Of a DNA stretch of 10,717 nucleotides, positions 1 to 6,373 are shown piece by piece (positions within the stretch are counted from its first letter, which is position 1; every line of letters starts with the position of its first letter). Both the position numbers and the translations under genes were made by a program. Location: positions 1 through 10,717 of the forward strand of contig PXSL01000046.1 in NCBI GenBank assembly GCA_003022815.1. Reading direction: 5' to 3'. Under the pieces are notes generated by a model that saw nothing but the letters and a program-made list of their open reading frames with translations, was not told the DNA's origin and searched no databases. Source of the stretch: Halobacteriales archaeon SW_5_68_122. Lineage in GTDB: Archaea > Halobacteriota > Halobacteria > Halobacteriales > Haloarculaceae.

Positions 1-342
1 AGCCTCTACGGTATCGACAGCGACGGGTCGGACGACGTCTGGGCCGTCGGCGGCGGCGGCTCCGTCTGGCGGTACAACGGCGCCTGGAGGCGGACCGACA
101 TAGGCAACCTCACCCTGCGCGACATCGAAATCGAGGACGAGTCGGGCTACACTGTCGGCGAGAGCGGTCGGGTGTTCGAGTACGCCGCCGGCTCGTGGAA
201 CGAAGACACCACGGATACCGGGCAAAACCTCAAGGGACTCGTGCTCGGGTCGCCTAACGTCGCCGTCGGCGCCTCCGGGATCGCCATCGTCAAGGAGGTC
301 CCCGGCGATACACCCGGCAATGTGTCCGGGCTCGGGCTCTGA
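1..342 (+). CDS. C-terminal part of a beta-propeller-like repeat protein
   Basis: The reading frame is open from the first base of the window and ends with TGA at 340-342, giving the last 113 residues of a protein whose start lies outside. The sequence has repeating units of the type 'D(V/I)WAVG..G.V.RYNG.W' (about residues 17-31) and 'G.SGRVFEYAAGSW' (about 52-66). These resemble blades of YCF48/BNR/Kelch-like beta-propellers, in which a Gly-rich strand is followed by an aromatic 'Y.G.W' turn. No membrane segment or sorting signal is visible at the C-terminus, which ends Gly-Leu-Gly-Leu. Such haloarchaeal proteins are often secreted or surface-exposed, but the N-terminus that would show a signal peptide is missing. 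The function is unknown. The gene is followed by a 271-base non-coding gap, so it probably ends its transcription unit. Confidence 0.75.
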   Translation, partial: SLYGIDSDGSDDVWAVGGGGSVWRYNGAWRRTDIGNLTLRDIEIEDESGYTVGESGRVFEYAAGSWNEDTTDTGQNLKGLVLGSPNVAVGASGIAIVKEVPGDTPGNVSGLGL

Positions 343-613
343 GGCCCGGAAATCCTTCCGGTACAGTTCGCCGGGGTCGGCGCCACGAATCGCCTTAGTG
401 GTGCGGTTCCCGGGTTCCGGATGACACTTGACCCCGACCGCGAACGGTCGGAGTTCGTCTCGATAGAGCCCCACGCCGGACAAGGGGGTTATCCCCGGTG
501 GTCCCGAGCATATCCCGGGACCTCGAGACACCCGATCACGGCAACTGCCGATGGGTCCCGGTCGGGACTAACCCTGCCGAAGGAGGTTTATCGGTGGTGG
601 CCGACCGGCCGGT
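343..613. other. Non-coding gap with three short hairpins
   Basis: No convincing coding frame fills this gap; a long plus-strand frame that enters it is the Arg-rich shadow of the downstream lyase. Three short inverted repeats are visible. Bases 434-451 form a perfect 7-bp stem (CCGACCG/CGGTCGG) with a CGAA loop. Bases 485-496 form GGGG-TTAT-CCCC. Bases 500-522 form a 7-bp stem (GGTCCCG/CGGGACC) with a 9-base loop. The last 35 bases hold the promoter of the next gene. Hairpins can arise by chance in GC-rich DNA, so a small RNA or terminator role is only a possibility. No tRNA-like fold was recognised. Confidence 0.4.
578..592 (+). promoter_or_regulatory. Leaderless archaeal promoter (BRE/TATA-like) of the lyase gene
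   Basis: The sequence CCGAAGGAGGTTTATC ends about 22 bases before the ATG at 614. A purine-rich BRE-like stretch (CGAAGGAGG) is followed by a TATA-like GTTTAT. The T-rich box begins 27 bases ahead of the ATG, the usual distance from box A to the transcription start in haloarchaea, so the mRNA probably starts at or next to the start codon. The AAGGAGG also looks like a Shine-Dalgarno sequence, but it is about 27 bases from the ATG and so too far to act as one. Confidence 0.5.
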
Positions 614-1474
614 ATGGATGGGATCGGACCGCCATTGGTCACACCGTTCGATGCGTCCGGCGACATCGACCACGATGCGCTGGCCGAACTGGTCGACTGG
701 GTCGAAGCTCGCGGCGTCGACTTCATCGTGCCCTGTGGCTCCAACGGCGAGGCCGAACTGCTGACGGGCGCCGAGCGCCGAGCGGTCGTCGAGACAGTCG
801 TGGATGCCGCCTCAGTTCCAGTACTCGCCGGGACGGGCCATCCGGGGCTCCGGGAGACGCTCGAGGCGACCGAATCGGCCGCCGACGCGGGTGCCGATGC
901 CGCGCTCGTGGTCACGCCGTTCTACTACGACTACGACCAGGGCGCCCTCGAGGCCTACTACCGCGAAGTGGCCGACGAGTCGCCCCTGCCGGTGTACCTC
1001 TACTCGGTGCCCGCCTACACCGGGGTCCGGCTGGACCCGGAGACGGTCGGCGCGCTCGCCGACCACCCGAACGTCGCCGGCATGAAGGACTCCCACGCCG
1101 CTCTCGGGGAGTTCACCTGGACCCAGGAACGCATTGCCGACAGCGAGTTCGACCTCATGATCGGCAGCGCGAGCGTCCTCGCGGCGGCGCTGGACGCCGG
1201 TGCCACCGGCGGCGTGGTCGCCCTTGCGAACCTCCTGCCCGAGGAGACAGCCGAGGTATACCGCCGGCACGCGGCGGACCCAGAGGCGGCACGCCGGCTG
1301 AACGCCGAACTGGTCGAGGTGAACACCGCCATCACGGCCACGTACGGCGTTCCCGGGCTGAAGTACGCGATGCGACAGCGGGGCGCCCCGGCCGGCAGTC
1401 CGCGGTCGCCGCATCGCCCGCCGGACGAGGCGGCCGAGGCGCACCTCCGGGAACTGCTCGCCGCGGTGGAGTGA
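614..1474 (+). CDS. DapA/NanA/KDG-aldolase family lyase (class I aldolase)
   Basis: This 286-residue protein has the (beta/alpha)8 fold signatures of the dihydrodipicolinate synthase superfamily. They are the N-terminal 'PPLVTPFD' (6-13), the Gly-rich loop 'GSNGEAELL' (42-50), the proton-relay Tyr130 in 'YSVPAYTG' and the Schiff-base Lys158 in 'GMKDSH'. These match E. coli DapA Tyr133 and Lys161 in order and spacing. The Arg that in true DapA binds the carboxylate of aspartate semialdehyde (Arg138, motif YNVPxRTG) is Tyr135 here. That argues against lysine biosynthesis and favours a 2-keto-3-deoxy-sugar-acid aldolase (KDG or KDPG type) or another 2-oxo acid lyase. The substrate cannot be fixed from sequence. 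The C-terminus, with a Pro/Arg-rich 'SPHRPPDEA', is intact. The ATG at 614 is favoured by the promoter just upstream. The membrane hydrolase gene follows after 81 bases and may be read through. Confidence 0.85.
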   Translation: MDGIGPPLVTPFDASGDIDHDALAELVDWVEARGVDFIVPCGSNGEAELLTGAERRAVVETVVDAASVPVLAGTGHPGLRETLEATESAADAGADAALVVTPFYYDYDQGALEAYYREVADESPLPVYLYSVPAYTGVRLDPETVGALADHPNVAGMKDSHAALGEFTWTQERIADSEFDLMIGSASVLAAALDAGATGGVVALANLLPEETAEVYRRHAADPEAARRLNAELVEVNTAITATYGVPGLKYAMRQRGAPAGSPRSPHRPPDEAAEAHLRELLAAVE

Positions 1475-1555
1475 GACCGCCGTCCGACGGCCCGGGACCG
1501 CATCGGGCTTCGAAGGGGAACGTTCAGGTGCGGCCGACGGCTACCGACGAACCGA

Positions 1556-2125
1556 ATGCTCCCGTGGGGACACCTAGCCGTCGGCTATCTCGCCTACTCG
1601 CTGGCCGTCCGGGTCCGGAGCGGCGGCCCCCCGGCGGGCCTCGCCGTCGCCGCGCTCGGGGTCGGCACGCAGTTCCCTGACCTGATTGACAAGCCGCTAG
1701 TTTCGTGGATGAGCGTGCTTCCGGCTGGCCGGAGCCTCGGCCACTCGCTACTGTTCGCGGCCGTCTGCGGCGTCGGCCTGTGGTACCTCGGCCGTCGGGT
1801 CGACCGTCCCGACGTCGCGGCGGCTTTCCTGTTCGGACAACTCGCTCACGTCGTCGCGGACGCCCTGCCGGCCGCCCTCGACGGCCGGTGGTCCGAACTC
1901 GGCTTCCTGCTCTGGCCCGCCACGCCGGTCTTCCGGTACCCCGGCGACGACCGGGAGCTCGTCGGGTACCTGCTGTCGGAGCTGACGACGCCGCCGCATC
2001 ACGAACTCGGATTGTTTGCGCTGGCGGTGGCGCTCTGGGTCGCTGACGGCCGCCCCGGCCTGCCGGAGGCCCGGTCGTGGCTCGCGGCCCGGTGTCGCGC
2101 CCTGGTGTCGCCGCCGGACGGCTGA
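1556..2125 (+). CDS. Membrane-bound metal-dependent hydrolase, DUF457/YdjM-like
   Basis: This 189-residue protein starts 'MLPWGHLAVGYL' and carries the His/Asp pattern of the DUF457 (YdjM/LexA-binding-associated) membrane hydrolases. The putative metal ligands are His6, Asp42 in 'FPDLIDKP' (40-47), His63 in 'SLGHS' (60-64), and His98 and Asp102 in 'HVVAD' (98-102). Hydrophobic segments near residues 26-38, 60-78, 88-108 and 150-163 fit several membrane helices. The family is predicted to be hydrolytic, by resemblance to zinc-dependent phospholipase C-like folds, but the substrate is unknown. It lies 81 bases after the lyase gene with no clear box A of its own, so co-transcription is possible. 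It converges on the broken Pelota gene with a 77-base gap that holds a hairpin. Confidence 0.8.
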   Translation: MLPWGHLAVGYLAYSLAVRVRSGGPPAGLAVAALGVGTQFPDLIDKPLVSWMSVLPAGRSLGHSLLFAAVCGVGLWYLGRRVDRPDVAAAFLFGQLAHVVADALPAALDGRWSELGFLLWPATPVFRYPGDDRELVGYLLSELTTPPHHELGLFALAVALWVADGRPGLPEARSWLAARCRALVSPPDG

Positions 2126-2144
2126 TGATTATCGCGGCTACTTA

Positions 2145-2181
2145 CCGGTTCGACCGTACGAAGGGGTGCGGTCGATACCGG
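2145..2181. terminator. Inverted repeat between convergent genes, possible terminator
   Basis: An imperfect inverted repeat sits in the 77-base gap between two converging genes. CCGGTTCGACCG (2145-2156) pairs with CGGTCGATACCGG (2169-2181) over 12 base pairs, with one bulged T and a 12-base loop. Its position suits a bidirectional stop or processing site. Archaea do not rely on hairpins as bacteria do, and no long T run follows on either strand, so the role is inferred from position only. Confidence 0.35.
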
Positions 2182-2202
2182 AACGACGGATAGTAATCAG
2201 TA

Positions 2203-3185
2203 TCAGTTCAACCGGTACCGCAGCAGGGCGGCGACGCCCCCGAGGTTGGCCAGCTGCTGGCCGGGGTCGAACTCGTGGGAGAAGACGGTCACGTCGCCGC
2301 CCTGCTGTTCGACGCTCTCGACGACATCGTTGATATCGACGTCCCAGTCGCCCTCGCCGGCCCGTTCGGCGCGCAGTCGCTCGTCCAGTATTAAGAGCGT
2401 CTCAATGGCGCCGTACTCGGCGGCCATGGCCACCTCGTCGATTCCGTAGGCGACCTTCGCGCCCTCGCCGATGCGCTCCATTAGCTCGTCTATCAGCTCT
2501 GCTTCCCGGGCGATGCGGGTCTCGGTCTGGACCTGCTCGATGGCGCCCCGCTTGAGCACCTCGTGGACGCCGCGGTCGCCGACGCTTGCGGTGTCGACGG
2601 TCCGCACCCGCTCGGCCAGCTCCGGCGCCTCCGCTTCGATGTATTCGAGTGTGTCCTGTTTCGTGAACCCCGGGCCTGCGAGAATGACCGCCTCGACGTC
2701 AAGGCGGCAGAGAACCGCGGTCAGCTCCTCGAACAGCTCGTCCCGGGAGCGGGCGAACTCGCCCTTGCCGGTGGTGGCGGTGATGGAGGCCCGCTCCTCG
2801 ACGCCGTATTGAGCCGCTCGAGCTGGTCGACCTGCCAGGCCTTCTCGACAGTGAGTTCGTCGTGGGCCTCGACGTTGAGGGTGTGGTGGAAGTCGAGCTG
2901 GTCCTCGCGGGAGCAGTCGACGATCTCGCCGCCGACCCGAAGCCGGTTGGAGAACTTTGCGAACTCCACGTCGGCCACCTCCAGCCGGACCCACATGGGT
3001 TCGCGCTGGCCTCCGGTGTCGCGGGTCTTGTCGTCGTCGCGCTGGATGCGCCGGGTGGTGTCGGCCGCGGCGAGGTCCCCCGGCTCGATGACGTAGGTGA
3101 GATGCCACAGGTCGTCGAGGCTCTCCGGGACGACCGTGATGCGCTCCCGGCGACCCTCGACGCTCTCGCGGTCGGCAATGTGCAT
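2203..3185 (-). pseudogene. pelA: Pelota (aPelota/Dom34), broken by an internal deletion and frame change
   Basis: Pelota is a release-factor-like protein that enters stalled or empty archaeal ribosomes and, with aEF1A and ABCE1, splits them. The N-terminal domain runs from the ATG at 3185 to about 2811 (125 residues: '[10 protein letters not shown]', '[10 protein letters not shown]', '[16 protein letters not shown]', 'FHHTLNVEA', 'WQVDQLERL'). The central and C-terminal domains continue in a different frame from about 2814 to the TGA at 2203 (203 residues: '[20 protein letters not shown]', '[17 protein letters not shown]', '[11 protein letters not shown]', '[12 protein letters not shown]'). 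Together they give 328 residues against about 355 in the family. The missing part is roughly 27 residues at the start of the central domain. Translated as it stands, the first frame runs on into a Ser/Pro-rich tail and stops at 2721 (154 residues). No usable start is evident for the second part. A weak box A (CTTAGG, about 3209-3214) lies about 24 bases upstream of the ATG. Either a real loss of function or an assembly error. Confidence 0.85.
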
Positions 3186-3237
3186 ATCGAGCGTCGGGCC
3201 GGCGGCCCTAAGTGCGCTCCCCTTCGTCGCCGGCGAC

Positions 3238-4011
3238 CTACCTGTCGAGGGGGTCGTCCTCGGGGTTGACGTCCGTCCCCGTCGGGGAGAGGGCGTCGCC
3301 CGCCGGCGGCGTGTCCCGGTCCGTTCCGGTCCACTCGGGGGTCACCGGCTCCAGCCCCAGCGCGTCCCCGACCCCCTGCCCGTAGCAGTAGCGGACGCCG
3401 GCGGCGACGACGAAGTGCAGGAAGAAGCCGACGAGCACGGCCCGGAAGGCGTACGCGAACGGGAACAGGAGTACCTGCAGCAGCAGCGACAGCGCCCACG
3501 CGACGGCGTAGTCCTCGGTGAGTGCGCCCGAGACGACGGTCCGAAGGCCGAACGCCGCCCGGACCCGACCGGTGTAAGCGTACCGGGCGACGGCCACCGG
3601 GAGGGCGTACAGCGCGCCGAGCAGGTACATGACGGCGAACAGCGCCACCACGCCCGTTACGGACAGCGCGGCATTGGCCAGCGCCGTCGGCAGCCCGGCC
3701 GCCGAGAACAGCGTCGCCGGGTCCCGGTCGAGCCCCCTGGCGTACGCCAGCGGGCCCAGCACGACTGCTGCCGGCAACAGGTAACACGTCGAGATGAGAA
3801 GCGATGCAAGCCCGTCTCTGAACAGTCGCCCGGGGTCGTCGAACGGGGGTGGCGTCGGTCGGTCCCGGCCGATTGTCGTTCGGACGACCCGGACGTAGTA
3901 GCCACGCAGGAAGACCAACGGAAGGATACCCAGGAGCGCGGCGTACGTCAGCGGTCCCTCCAGTAGCCCATTGGGCTTCCTCGTCGGATACGACAGCGCC
4001 TCGCGGAGCAT
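3238..4011 (-). CDS. DUF4013-type polytopic membrane protein
   Basis: This 257-residue protein has the layout of haloarchaeal DUF4013 proteins: an N-terminal 'ALSYPT' (5-10), a first membrane helix (about 19-40), a 'PPPFDD.GRLF.DGL' motif (54-68), then hydrophobic segments at about 66-90, 108-142 and 166-207. A hydrophilic acidic and Pro-rich tail runs from about residue 220 to the end. The molecular function of this family is not known. The start at 4011 is supported by a clear promoter 24 bases upstream. Downstream, the Pelota gene begins 52 bases later on the same strand with a possible box A of its own, so the two may be partly co-transcribed. Confidence 0.8.
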   Translation of the reverse strand: MLREALSYPTRKPNGLLEGPLTYAALLGILPLVFLRGYYVRVVRTTIGRDRPTPPPFDDPGRLFRDGLASLLISTCYLLPAAVVLGPLAYARGLDRDPATLFSAAGLPTALANAALSVTGVVALFAVMYLLGALYALPVAVARYAYTGRVRAAFGLRTVVSGALTEDYAVAWALSLLLQVLLFPFAYAFRAVLVGFFLHFVVAAGVRYCYGQGVGDALGLEPVTPEWTGTDRDTPPAGDALSPTGTDVNPEDDPLDR

Positions 4012-4034
4012 ACCTAACTGACGACCCGACCCTG

Positions 4035-4046
4035 TTTATACTCCGT
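4035..4046 (-). promoter_or_regulatory. TATA box promoter of the DUF4013 gene
   Basis: On the minus strand GGAGTATAAACAGG holds a canonical archaeal TATA box (TATAAA, 4035-4040), preceded by purines that fit a BRE. The box lies 24 bases before the ATG at 4011, so transcription should start at or next to the start codon. It is the best TATA match in the window, and lies in the 67-base gap after rqcH. Confidence 0.6.
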
Positions 4047-4078
4047 GTTTTACACGTTCGGCGAGAGCCCCGGCCGGC

Positions 4079-5419
4079 CTACTCGTCGACCATCCGGCTG
4101 CCGCCCGGCGGGCAGAACTCCTGAACGCGGTCGGCGCTGGCCACCTTGCGGACGAAACTGGTGTCCTCGAATCGCTCGCGGAACTCCCGGTAGAGCCGCT
4201 TTGCGATGTCGTTCTGGGCGTACCGGCCCGGCTCCAGCCGCACCGATGTCTCCGCGCGCGGTTCGATTGCCGACGGCGGCCCGCCGACGACCCGGGTGTC
4301 CGGCTCGCACGTGATGCCGACGGCGACGCCGACCGAGGTGTCGCGGTAGTACTCCCGGTCCCCCCGGACCACGAAGCCGCCCTTCTCGATATACTCGCCG
4401 CTTTCCGGCGTTTTGGACACCTGGTCGGGGTCGACCTCGTACACGTCGCCCTCGAACGTGCCGTCCTTCCAGACCGACGAGTAGGAGACGGCGAACTGTG
4501 CGGCCTCCTCCCGGCTGGAGTCCGGAATCTCGATGTCCCGCGCCGGTTCGTCGGGCTCGGTGGCCTTCAGCACCGTCACCGGCGCGCCGTGGGCCTGGGC
4601 GTGGAAGAACCGGTCGGACGGCTCGATGTACTTCTTGACGAGCTCCTCGTTCTGGTCGGCGTTGCGCCCGCCCAACACGAGAAAGCCGTCGGAAGTCCGA
4701 AACCACCGGAACCGCTCGTACCACTTCTCGTCGTACCGGACCGGCACCGACCCCATCGAGAGGTAGTCCCGGTCGACCTCCTCTTCCTCCTCTCTGTCGT
4801 CCTCCCGGTCGGTCGCCTCCCACTCCTCGCGGCGCCCTTTGACCGCCTCAAGGTCCTCGCGGGTGTCCTCGATGGCCGCCTGGGCGCCCTCCTTCTTCTC
4901 GCGGACCCGCTTGGCCTCCGTGTAGAGCCGGTCGGCGTTCTTCTCAACGCCCATCGAGGGGTCGACCTCGATTCGCGTGTCGTCGACCTCGACGGTGACC
5001 GTCCCCGCCGCGGCGTCGACGCCGACCACCGCTTCGGCGGCGGGGATACCCTGCTCGGCGCCTTCCTCGAATGTCCCCTCGATGTCCGCCCAGCCGTGGC
5101 CCGCCTCGCGGGCCTCCCGGACCGTCGAGCATATGTCGTCGACGAGGTCGTAGTTGCCGTACAGCAGTTCGGCCTTCTGTTGTTCGGCCTCGGCCTGCGC
5201 CTCGAAGTCCTCGATGGCGCCCTCCTGCTGTTCGATGATGCGCTCGTGCTTCTCGATTTCGGTCTCGAAGTCCGGCCGGGCGCTGCCGGGGTCGCTCGCC
5301 GCCTCCTCGTCCTCCTGCTCAAGGCGGTAGAAGTACTGGTCGATGGCGCCGTTGAACGTCTCGAAGGCCGTCGCCTCGTAGCCCGCCGCGGCGTGTTCCT
5401 CCAGCGGCAGCGGCGTCAC
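4079..5419 (-). CDS. rqcH: RqcH/NFACT protein, C-terminal half (coiled coil + NFACT-R), split from N half
   Basis: This 446-residue frame is the second half of archaeal RqcH. It opens at a GTG (5417-5419) that overlaps the TGA ending the first half (GTGA). Residues 2-10 ('TPLPLEEHA') are the expected continuation of the first half's 'VVDVTPLP'. It has coiled-coil segments (about 51-90 and 160-215, Glu/Lys/Arg-rich) that in RqcH/NEMF reach across the large subunit. The NFACT-R (DUF814) domain starts with 'KWYERFRWF' (242-250 region), then 'SDGFLVLGGRNADQNEELV' and 'FFHAQAHGA', and runs to about residue 345. The C-terminus is intact. Removing one copy of the 14-bp duplication at 5405-5432 joins the halves into 743 residues, close to the usual family length. 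Without a Shine-Dalgarno ahead of the GTG, expression would depend on termination-reinitiation. It could be a working second subunit or a dead fragment. Confidence 0.75.
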   Translation of the reverse strand: MTPLPLEEHAAAGYEATAFETFNGAIDQYFYRLEQEDEEAASDPGSARPDFETEIEKHERIIEQQEGAIEDFEAQAEAEQQKAELLYGNYDLVDDICSTVREAREAGHGWADIEGTFEEGAEQGIPAAEAVVGVDAAAGTVTVEVDDTRIEVDPSMGVEKNADRLYTEAKRVREKKEGAQAAIEDTREDLEAVKGRREEWEATDREDDREEEEEVDRDYLSMGSVPVRYDEKWYERFRWFRTSDGFLVLGGRNADQNEELVKKYIEPSDRFFHAQAHGAPVTVLKATEPDEPARDIEIPDSSREEAAQFAVSYSSVWKDGTFEGDVYEVDPDQVSKTPESGEYIEKGGFVVRGDREYYRDTSVGVAVGITCEPDTRVVGGPPSAIEPRAETSVRLEPGRYAQNDIAKRLYREFRERFEDTSFVRKVASADRVQEFCPPGGSRMVDE

Positions 5420-5434
5420 GGCAGCGGCGTCACG
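5405..5434. repeat. Perfect 14-bp tandem duplication that splits rqcH
   Basis: CGGCAGCGGCGTCA occurs twice head to tail (5405-5418 and 5419-5432), and the periodicity runs on two more bases (5433-5434). On the coding strand the unit reads TGACGCCGCTGCCG. The extra copy shifts the frame by 14 bases, places TGA (5416-5418) in frame for the first half of rqcH and leaves GTG (5417-5419) as a start for the second half. Taking out one copy restores 'VVDVTPLPLEEHA' and a total of 2232 bases, an exact multiple of three. Confidence 0.9.
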
Positions 5435-6324
5435 TCGACGACGCGGCCTCGCGGCTCTCCGTTGCTCGGCTCCTCCGAGGCCTCACTTCGTTCGGCCTCG
5501 CGGCTCGCGTGTCGTCCCTCCCTATGCTCGGTCCTCCCGCTCGGCTCCTCCGAGGCCTCACTTCGTTCGGCCTCGCGTTCCTCGTACAGCCGCGGATCGG
5601 TCTCGCCGGCCAGGAGGGGTTCCCGGAGCCGTTCCAGCGCGCCGAACAGCGCCTCGTACTGGTCGGGCGTCGCCGCCTCGATGTCCACGGTCTTCTCGAC
5701 GCCGGCCCGTGTGCACAGCTCCTCGGCGTAGAGGCCGCCGAAGTTCAGCTGGGTCGCCAGCGTCCGCACCAGGTCGGTGTCCGACTCGTCCATTTTCGCG
5801 GCGAAGGCCTCGTACTCGCAATCGAGGGGGCTAAACCGCTCGTCGGGGTAGCCGTACTGGCTGCCGGGCGCGACGGTCCGGGAGCGCAGCCGGACGGTGT
5901 CCAGGCAGTCGACCACCTCCCGATCCTCGTTGGTGACCGCGACGTTGCCGTCACCGAACAGCTCCGCGACGAGGAGCGTCGTCCCGTCGTCCCGCTCGAA
6001 CCGGAAGGTGAGGATTCGGTCGAAGCCGTACTGCTCGACGCCCTCGAGGGTGGCGCCGGCGATGCGGTTCCGCAGCATCATCGCGAAGTTCGGCGGCCGG
6101 CCGGGCGCGTCCGGGACGTGCTTGGGGGCGGCGACGTGGGCCCGTTTGGGGTCGCCCACCTCGAGGATGAGTTCGACCCGGCCCCGCTCGTAGTCCCGCA
6201 TCTTCAGTCGCACCAGGTCCTCGCCATAGAGGTAGGCCTTGTCGACGACGGCGCCCGTGTAGTCCCGCAACTCGCCGACCAGCGCCGCGAGGTCGACGCC
6301 CGTCATCGCCCGCTTTCGGTCCAT
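5416..6324 (-). CDS. rqcH: RqcH/NFACT protein, N-terminal half (NFACT-N + HhH), ends at premature stop
   Basis: RqcH (NEMF/Rqc2 homologue) binds large ribosomal subunits carrying stalled peptidyl-tRNA and recruits Ala-tRNA for C-terminal tailing. This 302-residue half has the NFACT-N domain: 'TGVDLAALVGELR' (8-20), 'DKAYLYGEDLVRLKMRD' (28-44), 'GRPPNFAMMLRNRI' (75-88) and the conserved Asp102-Arg103 pair in 'GFDRILTFRF', which in NEMF/Rqc2 is needed for tRNA binding. The helix-hairpin-helix region follows at about 178-240. Residues 250-287 hold two copies of 'REAERSEASEEPS' from an internal DNA repeat. The frame ends 'VVDVTPLP' at the TGA (5416-5418) created by a 14-bp duplication. The ATG at 6324 is chosen because a T-rich box (CTTTCTC, about 6346-6352) sits 22-28 bases upstream; Met7 (6306) is the other option. 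The fragment lacks the coiled coil and NFACT-R domain, which follow as a separate overlapping frame. Confidence 0.8.
   Translation of the reverse strand: MDRKRAMTGVDLAALVGELRDYTGAVVDKAYLYGEDLVRLKMRDYERGRVELILEVGDPKRAHVAAPKHVPDAPGRPPNFAMMLRNRIAGATLEGVEQYGFDRILTFRFERDDGTTLLVAELFGDGNVAVTNEDREVVDCLDTVRLRSRTVAPGSQYGYPDERFSPLDCEYEAFAAKMDESDTDLVRTLATQLNFGGLYAEELCTRAGVEKTVDIEAATPDQYEALFGALERLREPLLAGETDPRLYEEREAERSEASEEPSGRTEHREGRHASREAERSEASEEPSNGEPRGRVVDVTPLP
5464..5577. repeat. Two 39-bp direct repeats with internal hairpin, inside rqcH
   Basis: An identical 39-base sequence occurs at 5464-5502 and 5539-5577, 75 bases apart start to start (25 codons, so both are read in the same frame). Each copy contains CGAGGCC and GGCCTCG arms around an 11-base TCACTTCGTTC spacer, a perfect 7-bp inverted repeat. 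On the coding strand each gives 'REAERSEASEEPS'. They lie in the variable linker between the helix-hairpin-helix and coiled-coil parts of RqcH, where insertions are tolerated. The form resembles small palindromic dispersed elements of haloarchaeal genomes, but only these two copies are seen here. Confidence 0.85.
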
Positions 6325-6373
6325 ATCCGACTCTGCGGCGGCCCGGAGAAAGGCCTGACGGGTTCCGCCGGGG

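Noticed and set aside
343..577. A tRNA or other known structural RNA in the largest gap
   Set aside because: No cloverleaf, T-loop or CCA-proximal acceptor pattern could be found on either strand.
421..1680. A 419-residue plus-strand open frame across the lyase gene
   Set aside because: Its product is extremely rich in Arg, Gly and Pro, typical of an out-of-frame reading of GC-rich haloarchaeal DNA, and it overlaps the clear aldolase frame.
2808..2820. Programmed ribosomal frameshifting in the Pelota gene
   Set aside because: No slippery heptamer or downstream pseudoknot is evident, and about 27 conserved residues appear to be missing as well, which frameshifting cannot restore.
2699..3787. 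A 362-residue minus-strand frame overlapping the Pelota and DUF4013 genes
   Set aside because: It shares the strand but not the frame of either gene, and is Arg/Gly-rich without motifs.
3097..3966. A 289-residue plus-strand frame opposite the DUF4013 gene
   Set aside because: Its Arg/Glu/Gln-rich low-complexity product is the antisense image of a membrane-protein gene; the minus-strand frame has proper membrane helices and a TATA box.
5464..5577. A minimal CRISPR array
   Set aside because: Only two copies separated by 36 bases, located in frame inside a coding region, and no cas genes are present; an intragenic direct repeat explains it better.
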